This document shows, one piece after another, positions 54,010 through 62,572 of a stretch of 64,000 nt of DNA (the first letter of the stretch is position 1; each line of letters opens with the position of its first letter). The stretch lies in assembly GCA_028277745.1 (NCBI GenBank), contig JANQFR010000067.1, positions 54,911-118,910 on the forward strand. The letters are read 5' to 3'. The notes beneath the pieces were generated by a model. That model was not told where the DNA came from. It searched no databases and saw nothing but the letters and a program-made list of their open reading frames with translations. The position numbers and the translations under genes were made by a program. This DNA is from Phycisphaeraceae bacterium (GTDB lineage Bacteria > Planctomycetota > Phycisphaerae > Phycisphaerales > Phycisphaeraceae).

Positions 54010-55005
54010 TTAAAAGAAGCCCGACTTGACCGCCATCATGTCGTTCGATTCCGCCGGCTCCAGCAGCACGCCGGCGTGGAGCAGGACGGACTCGGCCAGG
54101 CAACGCAGGTCATACCCCCCCTCGATCACTGAGACCAGCCGGCCTTCGCACAGCGTCTGGGCCTGAGTCTTGAGAAAACGCGTCATCCATTCATAACCGC
54201 TGGGCGTGACGTTCATCTGCGCCAGCGGATCGTCCTTCGCCGCGTCGAACCCGGCGGACAACAGCAGGAATTGCGGCTGAAACGCCTTAAGCGCCGGCAA
54301 CACCTTGAAGACCATCGCATGGCGATAGACATCATCGTCCGAACCGGGATCGAGCGGGAGGTTCAGCGTGAACCCCTCGCCCTCGCCTCGACCGGTTTCG
54401 TGGACGTAACCGGTTCCGGGATAGAGCGTGGCGGGGTGCTGGTGGAGGCTGATGAACAACACGTCGCGTCGGTGCTCGAAAAGATGCTGCGTGCCGTTGC
54501 CGTGGTGAACGTCAAAATCAAGCACGGCCACACGGTCGAGGCCATGCTGGACCGCCAGATACTCCGCGGCGATCGCGATGTTGTTGAAAAGACAGAACCC
54601 CATGGCCCGATCGGCTTCGGCGTGGTGGCCTGGCGGGCGGACCAGGCAGATCGCGTTGTTAACCCGTCCGGCCATCACCGCATCCACGGCGGCCAGCACG
54701 CCGCCGACGGCGAGTTGAGCGATCTCCGCACTCTCCGGGCCGATCACCGTGTCGGCCGAGTCGATCGTACGCTCTCCAGACTCACACGCGGCGAAGCACC
54801 TGGCAACGTAACTCGGCTCGTGCAGCCGTCGGATCCAGGACAGGTCGGCGGGTTCGAACCCCAAGTGGGTGAACCGTTCCCACATCCCCGTCTCCCGCAG
54901 CTTGGTGGTGATGGATTCCAGCCGTGCGGGGCGTTCGGGATGGTTGGGGCCCGTGTCGTGCCGCAGAAAGCGTTCAGCAAAAATCATCCCCGTTTCGTTC
55001 TTCAT
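54010..55005 (-). CDS. Histone deacetylase-family (AcuC/HdaH-like) hydrolase
   Basis: 331 residues. Class II HDAC signatures: RPPGHHAEADRAMGFCLFNN with the His pair, VAVLDFDVHHGNGTQHLFE with metal Asp/His, and SAGFDAAKDDPLAQMNV. It probably removes acetyl or acyl groups from lysines or polyamines. MIFAERFLRHDTGPNHPERPARL is the canonical N-terminus; a short upstream reading frame overlaps the start. Confidence 0.92.
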   Translation of the reverse strand: MKNETGMIFAERFLRHDTGPNHPERPARLESITTKLRETGMWERFTHLGFEPADLSWIRRLHEPSYVARCFAACESGERTIDSADTVIGPESAEIAQLAVGGVLAAVDAVMAGRVNNAICLVRPPGHHAEADRAMGFCLFNNIAIAAEYLAVQHGLDRVAVLDFDVHHGNGTQHLFEHRRDVLFISLHQHPATLYPGTGYVHETGRGEGEGFTLNLPLDPGSDDDVYRHAMVFKVLPALKAFQPQFLLLSAGFDAAKDDPLAQMNVTPSGYEWMTRFLKTQAQTLCEGRLVSVIEGGYDLRCLAESVLLHAGVLLEPAESNDMMAVKSGFF

Positions 55006-55172
55006 GCCGCGTCCGCGCCTCCAAGCTCGGCAAGCGTCTCCTTCAGATGGCCCTCCTGCATCCCCACAACCTTCGAACGGCTTGCCCCCAGGATCGCCTT
55101 GATGTGCAGGACCACACCTCTTTCGACCGCTTCACACACCGCCCGCGTATCGTCTATTCTCACGGTTTTCAT
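55002..55172 (-). CDS. Possible small protein upstream of the HDAC-like gene
   Basis: 56 residues from an ATG at 55172 (60 if the ATG at 55184 is used). The stop overlaps the HDAC-like ATG in an ATGA arrangement, which argues for a translated, coupled gene. No Shine-Dalgarno is visible. The sequence is mostly helical and charged, with no recognised family; it could be a leader peptide or an antitoxin-size protein. Treat as tentative. Confidence 0.4.
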   Translation of the reverse strand: MKTVRIDDTRAVCEAVERGVVLHIKAILGASRSKVVGMQEGHLKETLAELGGADAA

Positions 55173-55207
55173 TGCTAAGAACATATTTTAAACGATAGGC
55201 TTAACCC

Positions 55208-56644
55208 ATGGCTCGACCCGGACGCAAACCCCACCTGATCTTCCTGATGGCTGATCAACTGCGTTCCGATGTTCTCGGCGCCTACGGCTCCAACGCCGTC
55301 CCCACTCCCGCGATCGATGCTCTTGCGAAACACGCCTCACTCTTTCGTCGCCACTTCACCCCCTGCCCGCTCTGTGTCCCGGCGCGATCGGCGTTGATGA
55401 CCGGGCTCGAACCGCACCGCAACGGGGCGGTCATCAACGGCTGGTTCGAGCAGGAGCGGCGGTACGGCGCCGTGCGCGAGGGCGTCCCGCTTCTGCCCGA
55501 GGCGCTGGTCCAAGCGGGCTATCGGGTGGCTCACATCGGCGTCCAGCATGTCCGTACGTCCCCGCCGTTCGACCAGCGCCTGCCCGAAGTGGAGGTCATC
55601 GGGCCGACTTCTATGGGCGCCCACCTCCAAGACCTCGAACAGCGCGGCCTCATGCTCGGCGACCTGAAGGCGGTGTCCGACCCCGTGATCGATTATTGCG
55701 AGGGTCGGCCGGTGGTCGGCCGGGCGACCAGCCCCCGGACTTCCGTGTTTCCGTTGCGTGAAGATTTGTTCTTCGACAGCATCCTGGCCGATCGAATGGT
55801 GGAAACTATCCAGGGGCACGGCGGCGACGCCGACGATCGCCCACTCGCCATGTTCGGCATGTTCTGGCTCCCGCACCCCCCGCTGTGGGCCCCGCGCCGG
55901 TTCGCGGAGATGATCGACCCGGATGAAGTCCACCTCCGTAGCGACGTGGGGCGGTGGTTTAATGGGACGCCCGCCGCCGCGTTGGCCAATATCCCCGGCC
56001 AGCTGGGCGCTCATGTCAGCACGGAGCAATGGAAACTGGCGTGGGCCATGTATCTGGGCATGACCGCCCTGTTGGATGAGTGTGTCGGCCGCGTGCTGAA
56101 AGCCCTCGAAGCCAAGGGCATGCTGGACGATGCGCTGGTTGTCTTCACGTCAGACCACGGCGAGATGCTCGGTTCGCGCATGATGTTCCAGAAGATGTGC
56201 ATGTATGAGCCCGCGGTCCGCGTCCCGATGATCATGAAACTCCCCGCGCAACGCTCCTCCCGGACGGTGTGGGACCTGACGACGCACCTGGACCTCACCG
56301 CCACGCTTACGGACCTGGCCGGCGCTGCGCCTCTGCCTCAGACGACCGGCCGGTCTCTGGTCTCCCCGGCCGAGGGGCTCACCGCCGATCCGCAGACGCC
56401 CTATGTCTTCGCGTCTTACGACGGCAACGCCGGGCGATCGTTTCATCAGCGGATGGTGCGGTCCCGCACCCACAAGCTTATCCATCACCAGGACGATCGA
56501 GCCGAGCTCTACGACCTGATCGAAGACCCGCGTGAAACCCAGAATCTCGCGGCCAGCCCGGATCACGAGCCGGTTTTCAACCAACTCGCGAAGGCGCTCA
56601 ACACGTGGCTCGACCGAATGGAGGACCCGATCGCCCGTTTGTAA
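55208..56644 (+). CDS. Type I sulfatase (CxPxR)
   Basis: 478 residues. The formylglycine motif is CVPARSALMTG with Cys56 as precursor. HLIFLMADQLRSDVLGAYG starts the fold with the metal Asp; VFTSDHGEMLGSRMMFQK gives further metal ligands. DLIEDPRETQNLA is the typical C-terminal subdomain. No signal peptide. Only about 28% similar in layout to the sulfatase at 25302, so they are not paralogous neighbours; that is a visual judgement. Divergent from the small ORF and HDAC gene over 35 bases. Confidence 0.9.
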   Translation: MARPGRKPHLIFLMADQLRSDVLGAYGSNAVPTPAIDALAKHASLFRRHFTPCPLCVPARSALMTGLEPHRNGAVINGWFEQERRYGAVREGVPLLPEALVQAGYRVAHIGVQHVRTSPPFDQRLPEVEVIGPTSMGAHLQDLEQRGLMLGDLKAVSDPVIDYCEGRPVVGRATSPRTSVFPLREDLFFDSILADRMVETIQGHGGDADDRPLAMFGMFWLPHPPLWAPRRFAEMIDPDEVHLRSDVGRWFNGTPAAALANIPGQLGAHVSTEQWKLAWAMYLGMTALLDECVGRVLKALEAKGMLDDALVVFTSDHGEMLGSRMMFQKMCMYEPAVRVPMIMKLPAQRSSRTVWDLTTHLDLTATLTDLAGAAPLPQTTGRSLVSPAEGLTADPQTPYVFASYDGNAGRSFHQRMVRSRTHKLIHHQDDRAELYDLIEDPRETQNLAASPDHEPVFNQLAKALNTWLDRMEDPIARL

Positions 56645-56782
56645 CGGCGGTGGCGGTCAGAACGGTTGCGGGGAGGCGTTGACGGATTTTGTGGTCGCCT
56701 GCGCGTGCATCGCGTATGCTTGATCTTCACGCGTGCCGACTCGACTCATACGGCGCACGACCCGGTTGTTCAGGCCCTTTTT

Positions 56783-57856
56783 ATGCGTAAGGCTCATCCT
56801 GTCGATCCATGGCGGCGTCCCTGGTGGACCCGCGCCGGCGTCTTCGCGGTGGCGTGGGGGGCCCTGGTCGTCTATGGAAGCCTGCTGCCGTTCCGGTTCG
56901 ACGGGCCCGGGTTCGTCCGTGACGCCGGTGGCTTCGGCCCGGCGCTCATCACCTGGATCACCAGCCCACGCTGGGCTCTCGGCTCCAACCATGCATCATC
57001 CCTCGGGGTCCAGGCCTGGGTCAGCGACCTCGCCCTGAACCTCGTCCTCTACGTCCCGCTGGGTGTGCTGGTCCGTCTGGCTTTGCACCGGTCTGGCGGA
57101 CGCGCGTGGGTCGAGGTCGCCGCCGCCTCCGCCATCGTCGCCGGCTTGTCGTGGACTCTCGAATGCACCCAGGCGGTGGCGCCGCTACGGTACGCCACCA
57201 TCAATGACTTCCTCGCCAACGCTCTTCCCGGGATCGCCGCGGCGGTCCTTGCCTTGAGGATCAGTCGCGGCTTACGCAGGCTCGTCTTCGGCGTGTACAG
57301 GCTGGCGGCTCATCCGCTTCACCGCGTGTCGGACCTGGTCCGGGACGCCGCCCGCCGCAGGCCGGCGTTGTTGTTCTGCCTCGCGGCGGTGAACCTCGCG
57401 GCGCTGACCGCGGCATATGTCATCATGGCCCAGCCGCACGGCGGCTCCAGCGGAGAGGTCAACCTGCTGCCGTTCGACTGGCATTTCCATCGCTCTTATG
57501 ACGTGGCGATGTGGGGGATCGCCCGCACGATGATGGTTTACGGCCTGATCGGTGGGGTGATCAGCCTGGCGCTGGTCCGCGTGGATGTCCGCCAGGTTTT
57601 TCTCTGGGTCCTGGGCGGGGTGACCTTGATCGCGGTGCTGGTTGAATGGGCCCGTTATGTCACTCCGGGATCGGCCCGAGCGGACGTTACCGAGCCGCTG
57701 CTGGCGGTCGCCGCCGCCGGCCTGCTGTTCGCCATCCTTTTTCTGCTGGTTCACGCGGTCCGCGGATCATGTCGGCGCAAGGCCGAACAGCCTTACCAGG
57801 GCCACGAGCGGCGGCGACGGCCCCATCGATACGTGGCCCCGCCGCGATCCGGGTGA
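56783..57856 (+). CDS. VanZ-family membrane protein
   Basis: 357 residues from the ATG at 56783. VanZ hallmarks: WGALVVYGSLLPFRFDG, LALNLVLYVPLGVLVRLAL and ECTQAVAPLRYATINDFLANALPG. Three or four N-terminal helices, then a cytoplasmic stretch and several further helices (for example 217-236, 268-290, 296-316, 330-350). In Gram-positives VanZ confers low-level teicoplanin resistance; here its role is unknown. The C-terminus has a basic tail. Confidence 0.78.
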   Translation: MRKAHPVDPWRRPWWTRAGVFAVAWGALVVYGSLLPFRFDGPGFVRDAGGFGPALITWITSPRWALGSNHASSLGVQAWVSDLALNLVLYVPLGVLVRLALHRSGGRAWVEVAAASAIVAGLSWTLECTQAVAPLRYATINDFLANALPGIAAAVLALRISRGLRRLVFGVYRLAAHPLHRVSDLVRDAARRRPALLFCLAAVNLAALTAAYVIMAQPHGGSSGEVNLLPFDWHFHRSYDVAMWGIARTMMVYGLIGGVISLALVRVDVRQVFLWVLGGVTLIAVLVEWARYVTPGSARADVTEPLLAVAAAGLLFAILFLLVHAVRGSCRRKAEQPYQGHERRRRPHRYVAPPRSG

Positions 57857-57883
57857 TCCGGTCAAGCTGACCGGTCGAGCCGG

Positions 57884-58852
57884 TCACTCCGCGGGGCCCG
57901 CGATCTCGACCTTCAGTTCCCCCGGGCCGCCTTCAGCCTCTTGCGCCTGCGCCTGGCGGATCGGCTCGGCCGCCACAGCCAGATCGAATCCCGCGCCGTC
58001 TTCCATGCCCGGCATCGGGATGTCTTTGAGCTGAAATGTCGCGTCGATCTCATCGGTTCCTTCGTAGAGCCGAATCCGCACCCCCCCATCGTCCGGCAGC
58101 GCCACCTCGTAGTAGCGGTAGACATCGACCCCGCTGCTGCCCCCGCCGGAGGAACGCTGCGGTTCGATCTTCACCCCGTCGCCATCCACGAAAACGACTT
58201 CCTTAACCAGCGGCGCCATGGACCGATCGTAGGTGATCCGCACCCTTCCCTCCCGTTGCGGTTCCCGCTTGATCACGATGCGGCTGTCGGGGATGTTGAC
58301 CACGCGCACGCGTTGCCTGGCGTACTTGCTGAAGGGCGCCAGCGTCACCTGCTTTAACTCGCCCCGTGGGACGATCAGCGTGACCTTGCCCCTCAACTCA
58401 CGCAGGGATCGGCACGGCCGCGAAGGCGCGGGCAGGTTGAAATACGCATTAAAATACGGCCGTTCATCGTTCCGCTGATTCAGACGCAGCCGGTGTTCGC
58501 TCCGCCGTTGATTGGGGTCGATCTTCAACGCTTCGCCGGATGATGTCACCGCGGATGTGACCGTCAGGTCGCGATACGCCCCGGGCGGTCGGTCCGCGTC
58601 AACGAAGAGGTAGAGGTTCAAGGAAAGATTGCCTTGCTCGTTCTGACGCTGGCCGTCCACATCGAAACGCACCGAACGCGAGACCTGCAAGGACGCCGGC
58701 CGGGCCTCCAGCACGATCGCACGGGGCGGCGCCTGGGCCTCGAACCGGAACGCATCGCGATCCGCCGGGATCTCGTTGCCCGCCGGGGCCCCATCCACAT
58801 CCGCCGCAAGCAATAACCACGCAGCGAGCCACGCATAGAACAATCCTCTCAT
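57884..58852 (-). CDS. Secreted protein of unknown function
   Basis: 322 residues with a signal peptide (MRGLFYAWLAAWLLLAADVDGAPAGN). No domain recognised. The mature part is beta-rich, with basic segments such as FSKYARQRVRVVNIPDSRIVIKRE and a Gly/Ser stretch (SSGGGSSGVDVYR, about 230-242). The C-terminus is acidic (QAQEAEGGPGELKVEIAGPAE). Planctomycetota encode many such proteins. It converges on the VanZ gene with 27 bases between stops. Confidence 0.7.
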   Translation of the reverse strand: MRGLFYAWLAAWLLLAADVDGAPAGNEIPADRDAFRFEAQAPPRAIVLEARPASLQVSRSVRFDVDGQRQNEQGNLSLNLYLFVDADRPPGAYRDLTVTSAVTSSGEALKIDPNQRRSEHRLRLNQRNDERPYFNAYFNLPAPSRPCRSLRELRGKVTLIVPRGELKQVTLAPFSKYARQRVRVVNIPDSRIVIKREPQREGRVRITYDRSMAPLVKEVVFVDGDGVKIEPQRSSGGGSSGVDVYRYYEVALPDDGGVRIRLYEGTDEIDATFQLKDIPMPGMEDGAGFDLAVAAEPIRQAQAQEAEGGPGELKVEIAGPAE

Positions 58853-58931
58853 GCCGTCCGTCCTTTCCCGGGCGCAGTTGGATCACCGTGCACCGGTTCA
58901 TGATAACCCAGACGCCCGGCTCTGCCGACGG

Positions 58932-59798
58932 CTAACGGAAATACCTCCGGGCTTTCACATCATCCGGCAAATTGCGCGAGGTGTACCAGTGAAAATGCTC
59001 GTAGTGTTCGCGGTAATGCTCGCCGTCGGCCGCATCGTTGTAAGTGAGAAAGACCTGTCGGCGGAAAGCGTCGGTCCGGTTCGGGCCCGCTTCATGAGGC
59101 GCAAAGCAATGAAATAGCAGCACATCGCCGGGCTTCGCGATATTTTTCAATCCCCGGTCAACGTCGACGGTTTCCCGGGGCGTGTACTGGAATTGCCCCG
59201 GCTCGGTCAGAAGGCCCTTCTTATAGCCCGGATAGACGCGGGTGCAGCCGTTTTCTTCCGTCGCGGCATCGATCGAAATCGAAACCGAGATCAGGCTCGT
59301 CGGATATCCCTGCCACCAGTTGTAGTCCTGATGGAGCCCGTTGCCGTGCGTGCCCGGCGGCTTGTAAATGAGCTTGTCCTTGAACAGCCGCGGCTCGCGT
59401 CCCCCGTAGATGCTCGCCAACGCGTCAAGCAGGCGTCGATCAGAAACCATGCCCGTGAAGAGGGGGGAAAGGTCATGAAAAGGATCGATCTTCCACAGCA
59501 CGCTCGGTCCCTGGTTCGCCTCATCGGGCCGGGTGAAGTCGTAGCGTTGATTGTCTGGAGAAACGCGTGGATCGTTGTAGATCCGCCAGGCCTCATCCTG
59601 AAACCGCTTCGCCTCACTCGGCGTGAATAGCCCGGGCAAAGCGATGAAGCCGTGCTCCCAGAAGAAGCCCAGTTGATCTTCCGTCAACGGATGAGCCAAG
59701 GTGCGAGGGCGGGGCCGCGCGAACGCCGGGCCGCGGCGCTGTTGATCGGTCGGTTCGAAAGCGGGGAACGTTCGGGGCAGGGTTTGCGTATCCGACAT
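58932..59798 (-). CDS. Phytanoyl-CoA dioxygenase (PhyH) family protein
   Basis: 288 residues. Fe(II)/2-oxoglutarate-dependent: metal facial triad HQD (LHQDYNWW) and the distal His in FHCFAPHEAGPN, and the 2-oxoglutarate Arg nearby. HPLTEDQLGFFWEHGFIALPGLFT is the typical N-terminus. The substrate is unknown; PhyH-type proteins act on lipids, osmolytes and natural products. It is divergent from the AraC regulator gene (98 bases), suggesting that the regulator controls it. Confidence 0.87.
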   Translation of the reverse strand: MSDTQTLPRTFPAFEPTDQQRRGPAFARPRPRTLAHPLTEDQLGFFWEHGFIALPGLFTPSEAKRFQDEAWRIYNDPRVSPDNQRYDFTRPDEANQGPSVLWKIDPFHDLSPLFTGMVSDRRLLDALASIYGGREPRLFKDKLIYKPPGTHGNGLHQDYNWWQGYPTSLISVSISIDAATEENGCTRVYPGYKKGLLTEPGQFQYTPRETVDVDRGLKNIAKPGDVLLFHCFAPHEAGPNRTDAFRRQVFLTYNDAADGEHYREHYEHFHWYTSRNLPDDVKARRYFR

Positions 59799-59834
59799 GA
59801 GGGCTCCTGTTCGGTTGAGACAGTCGGCGGATCA

Positions 59835-59863
59835 TTCCATCAGGAGCAAGAATAAGGTATAAT
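59835..59863 (+). promoter_or_regulatory. Possible promoter of the AraC-type regulator gene
   Basis: TTCCAT (59835-59840) and a perfect TATAAT (59858-59863) with a 17-base spacer. The start codon is 33 bases further on. The 98-base divergent region is AT-rich and could hold regulator-binding sites for both genes. Confidence 0.5.
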
Positions 59864-59896
59864 TATCTCAAAAAAACGTAGAAAACTATAATATTT

Positions 59897-60937
59897 ATGA
59901 CTGATTTTGATATCAACGCCTCCGATCGGCTGATCCGCGAAGCGGTGTACGGCGGCCCCGCCCTCCCGCCGGGACACGCCGGCGAGCGGCTGAGGCGCGA
60001 AGGTGTCCGGCTGCCGGCGTGGGTCGTCGCGGCCCGGGGCCACCACGCCCCGCCTGCCGGGCGGGCCGCGGCGTGGGCGTGTCGAGTGCACCCCGGCCTG
60101 ACCTACCTGACCTTCAACGGCTCGCTCGATTCTGTGAAGCGACGACTGAAACGACTCAGCACGCGGACGGGCGACATCAAAAAAGCCGCGGCTTCGGATG
60201 AGTGGCTGCGCGCCCTCCAGCAAGCCATCGTTTCATTACGACGGCAGGAATTGAAGGCGATCAGCGAACAGGACGGCGAACGCTACACATTCGCCGACGA
60301 AAACCAGACGCAGATGATCGCGGTCGAGAAGGTGCGCCGGGGCGACCCGGACTGGCCGGAAGCGATCCGGGTCTGGATCGAAATCGTGCTGCTCCGTCAC
60401 CAGCAGCGACTCGACGACGTCCGTCGCAAAGTCATTGAATTGCTAACCAGGCTGACGCGCTCGATCGACCGGGCCCGGGGGCTTGGGTTCCCGTTTGGCC
60501 TCGGGATGAGGCGCGTTTACGAAACCTTCGCGTTTTCGGATATGCCTCAGGTGGTGGATAGCGTTGTGCAGGACTTGATGCCGCATCTCATCGGCCAGAG
60601 CGCCGACATCCCGGGCTGCTCGCCGCTCACCCGAGACGCGATGCGGTTCCTGCGACGGCACAAGCTCGAGCCCGTCAGCCTCGCCGATGTCGCCGCCGCG
60701 GCCCATGTGAGTGCGCCGCACCTCGCCCGGCGGTTCAAGCGCGAAACCGGCCGCACGGTCACCGACATGCTCCACGTCCTGCGCGTCGGGCACGCCAAAC
60801 AGTTGCTGATTGAAACGGACCACACGGTATTGACCGTCGCCCTCGCTTCGGGGTTTGATTCGCCCGAACACTTCCACCGGATCTTCAAGCGGGTCACCGG
60901 CCTCACGCCGCGGCGGTATCGGCTCGCGTATGGGTGA
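59897..60937 (+). CDS. AraC-family transcriptional regulator
   Basis: 346 residues. The C-terminal double helix-turn-helix (about 245-345) is clear: LADVAAAAHVSAPHLARRFKRETGR and VALASGFDSPEHFHRIFKRVTGLTPRRYR. The N-terminal 240 residues are not the usual cupin; they are rich in Arg and helical and no ligand fold was recognised. It is divergent from the PhyH gene and may regulate it. It converges on uvrC with 14 bases between stops. Confidence 0.85.
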   Translation: MTDFDINASDRLIREAVYGGPALPPGHAGERLRREGVRLPAWVVAARGHHAPPAGRAAAWACRVHPGLTYLTFNGSLDSVKRRLKRLSTRTGDIKKAAASDEWLRALQQAIVSLRRQELKAISEQDGERYTFADENQTQMIAVEKVRRGDPDWPEAIRVWIEIVLLRHQQRLDDVRRKVIELLTRLTRSIDRARGLGFPFGLGMRRVYETFAFSDMPQVVDSVVQDLMPHLIGQSADIPGCSPLTRDAMRFLRRHKLEPVSLADVAAAAHVSAPHLARRFKRETGRTVTDMLHVLRVGHAKQLLIETDHTVLTVALASGFDSPEHFHRIFKRVTGLTPRRYRLAYG

Positions 60938-60951
60938 CGGTGACGGCCCTG

Positions 60952-62286
60952 CTATTCCCCAACCGTTTTTTTTCGACGCAGGATGTGGTGGTAGTGCTGT
61001 GCAAAGCGATGGGCCTCGTCACGGATCGCCTGGCACAGCTTCAATCCCAGGTTCTCACGTCCCAGCTTGATCGGCTCGGCTTTGGCCTGGGTGTAGATCA
61101 ACTCCTCTTTCTTCGCCAGGGAGATCACCATCGGCGGCTTGACCTCAAGCTGGTCGAACGCCTCCTGTGCCGCGTGCAACTGCCCCAGGCCGCCGTCGAT
61201 CAGGATCACGTCGGGGTAGAGCTCGTGGCCCTGCCCCGCTTCTCGGTATCGTCGGCTGACCACCTCCCGGATCGCCATGTAGTCGTCGTTGTCGACCGTC
61301 TGGATCTTGTACCGGCGATACTCGTTCTTAAGCGGCCGGCCGTCGACGAAACAGACCTTTGAGCCCACGGTCTCGTTGCCTTGAAGGTGCGCGATGTCGA
61401 TCGCCTCCATACAACGGATCGGCTCCTCCAGGCCCAACGTCTTCTGAAGGGAGCGCAGCCCTTTCGTGGGGTCTTGATAAAACGTCTCGGTCTCGGGCTG
61501 CCAGCCGTCGCCGGTCTTGCCGCGTTCATCCAGCTTTTCGATCGCCCTGATCTGGTCGCGCAGCGCCGCCGCCCGCTCGAACTCAAGGCGTGAAGACGCC
61601 TCTTCCATCTCCTTACGCATCTCGCGCAGCATGACGGATCGCTTGCTCTCGAGGAACCGGATGAAGCGGTCGATGTCGGCGCGATACGCGGCTTGATCGA
61701 TCTTGGCCGCGCAGGGCGCCGTGCATTGCTTGATCGGATACAGCAGGCACGGCCGGAAGTATCGGCGTGAATCGTCGTCTTCCCGGATATCGAGATGGCA
61801 GGTACGGAACCTGAACACACGCTGGAGCAGCTGCACCGATTCCCGCAGGGCGTACACGCTGGTGAACGGCCCGAAGACTTTAGCCCCCTTGAATTCGACT
61901 GCGTTCGGGTCGCGCGTGATGAACACCCCGGGAAAATCGTTGCGCACGGTGACCACGAGATACGGGAACGTCTTGTCGTCGGTGAGGCGGGCGTTGAACC
62001 GCGGGTGGATGTCTTTGATCAGTCGGTTTTCGGTGAGCAGCGCCTCCCACTCGCCCTCACACTCGATGACGTCGAAATCCTCGACCACTTCGAGCATCGG
62101 CTGCTTTTTCGGTCCCAGGTCCGCTGACGGCACGAAATAGGACGACACCCGGTCGGGCAGCCTCGAGGCCTTCCCGACATAGACCACCACGCCCGCGGCG
62201 TCCTTCATCAGGTAAACCCCCGGCGTCTTGGGCAACCCGCGGGCCTTGGCGAGCAGGCGGTCGAGTTTGTCACGCTGGTCCGTCAT
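60952..62286 (-). CDS. uvrC: Excinuclease ABC subunit C, lacking the C-terminal HhH region
   Basis: 444 residues, whereas most UvrC proteins have about 600. The GIY-YIG domain (GVYLMKDAAGVVVYVGKASRL, about 23-43), cysteine-rich segment, UVR domain (about 211-246, EFERAAALRDQI) and the nuclease domain (PDVILIDGGLGQL... RDEAHRFAQHYH) are present. The protein stops just after the nuclease histidine, so the usual (HhH)2 DNA-binding tail is missing. The convergent AraC stop lies 14 bases away, so no frameshifted remainder can be hidden. It should still make the incisions with UvrA-UvrB, but substrate binding may differ. The ATG at 62286 (MTDQRDKLDRLL) was preferred to a longer frame. Confidence 0.88.
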   Translation of the reverse strand: MTDQRDKLDRLLAKARGLPKTPGVYLMKDAAGVVVYVGKASRLPDRVSSYFVPSADLGPKKQPMLEVVEDFDVIECEGEWEALLTENRLIKDIHPRFNARLTDDKTFPYLVVTVRNDFPGVFITRDPNAVEFKGAKVFGPFTSVYALRESVQLLQRVFRFRTCHLDIREDDDSRRYFRPCLLYPIKQCTAPCAAKIDQAAYRADIDRFIRFLESKRSVMLREMRKEMEEASSRLEFERAAALRDQIRAIEKLDERGKTGDGWQPETETFYQDPTKGLRSLQKTLGLEEPIRCMEAIDIAHLQGNETVGSKVCFVDGRPLKNEYRRYKIQTVDNDDYMAIREVVSRRYREAGQGHELYPDVILIDGGLGQLHAAQEAFDQLEVKPPMVISLAKKEELIYTQAKAEPIKLGRENLGLKLCQAIRDEAHRFAQHYHHILRRKKTVGE

Positions 62287-62572
62287 CCGCCCGGAATCAT
62301 ACGCGCCAAGATCGGCGGGCGATACGGCGGCCGCCCGGGTGACACGAGCCGGCGTGATTGATACCATCATCCCCAACATGAACCGGATGTCTCTCATTTC
62401 GGTATTCGGCCGCAACGCGCAGCTCCGGCACGGGCTGACGCGCACCAACCGCCCGAGCCCCCCTCTCCGCGGTTAAACCGGCCCCCGCCCCATCTTCACC
62501 GTCTCGCGCTTTGGCTGCGCGCTCATTCCACACACCGATACCGCCTCAACCCCGAATGTCCGGAGCCTCCTC

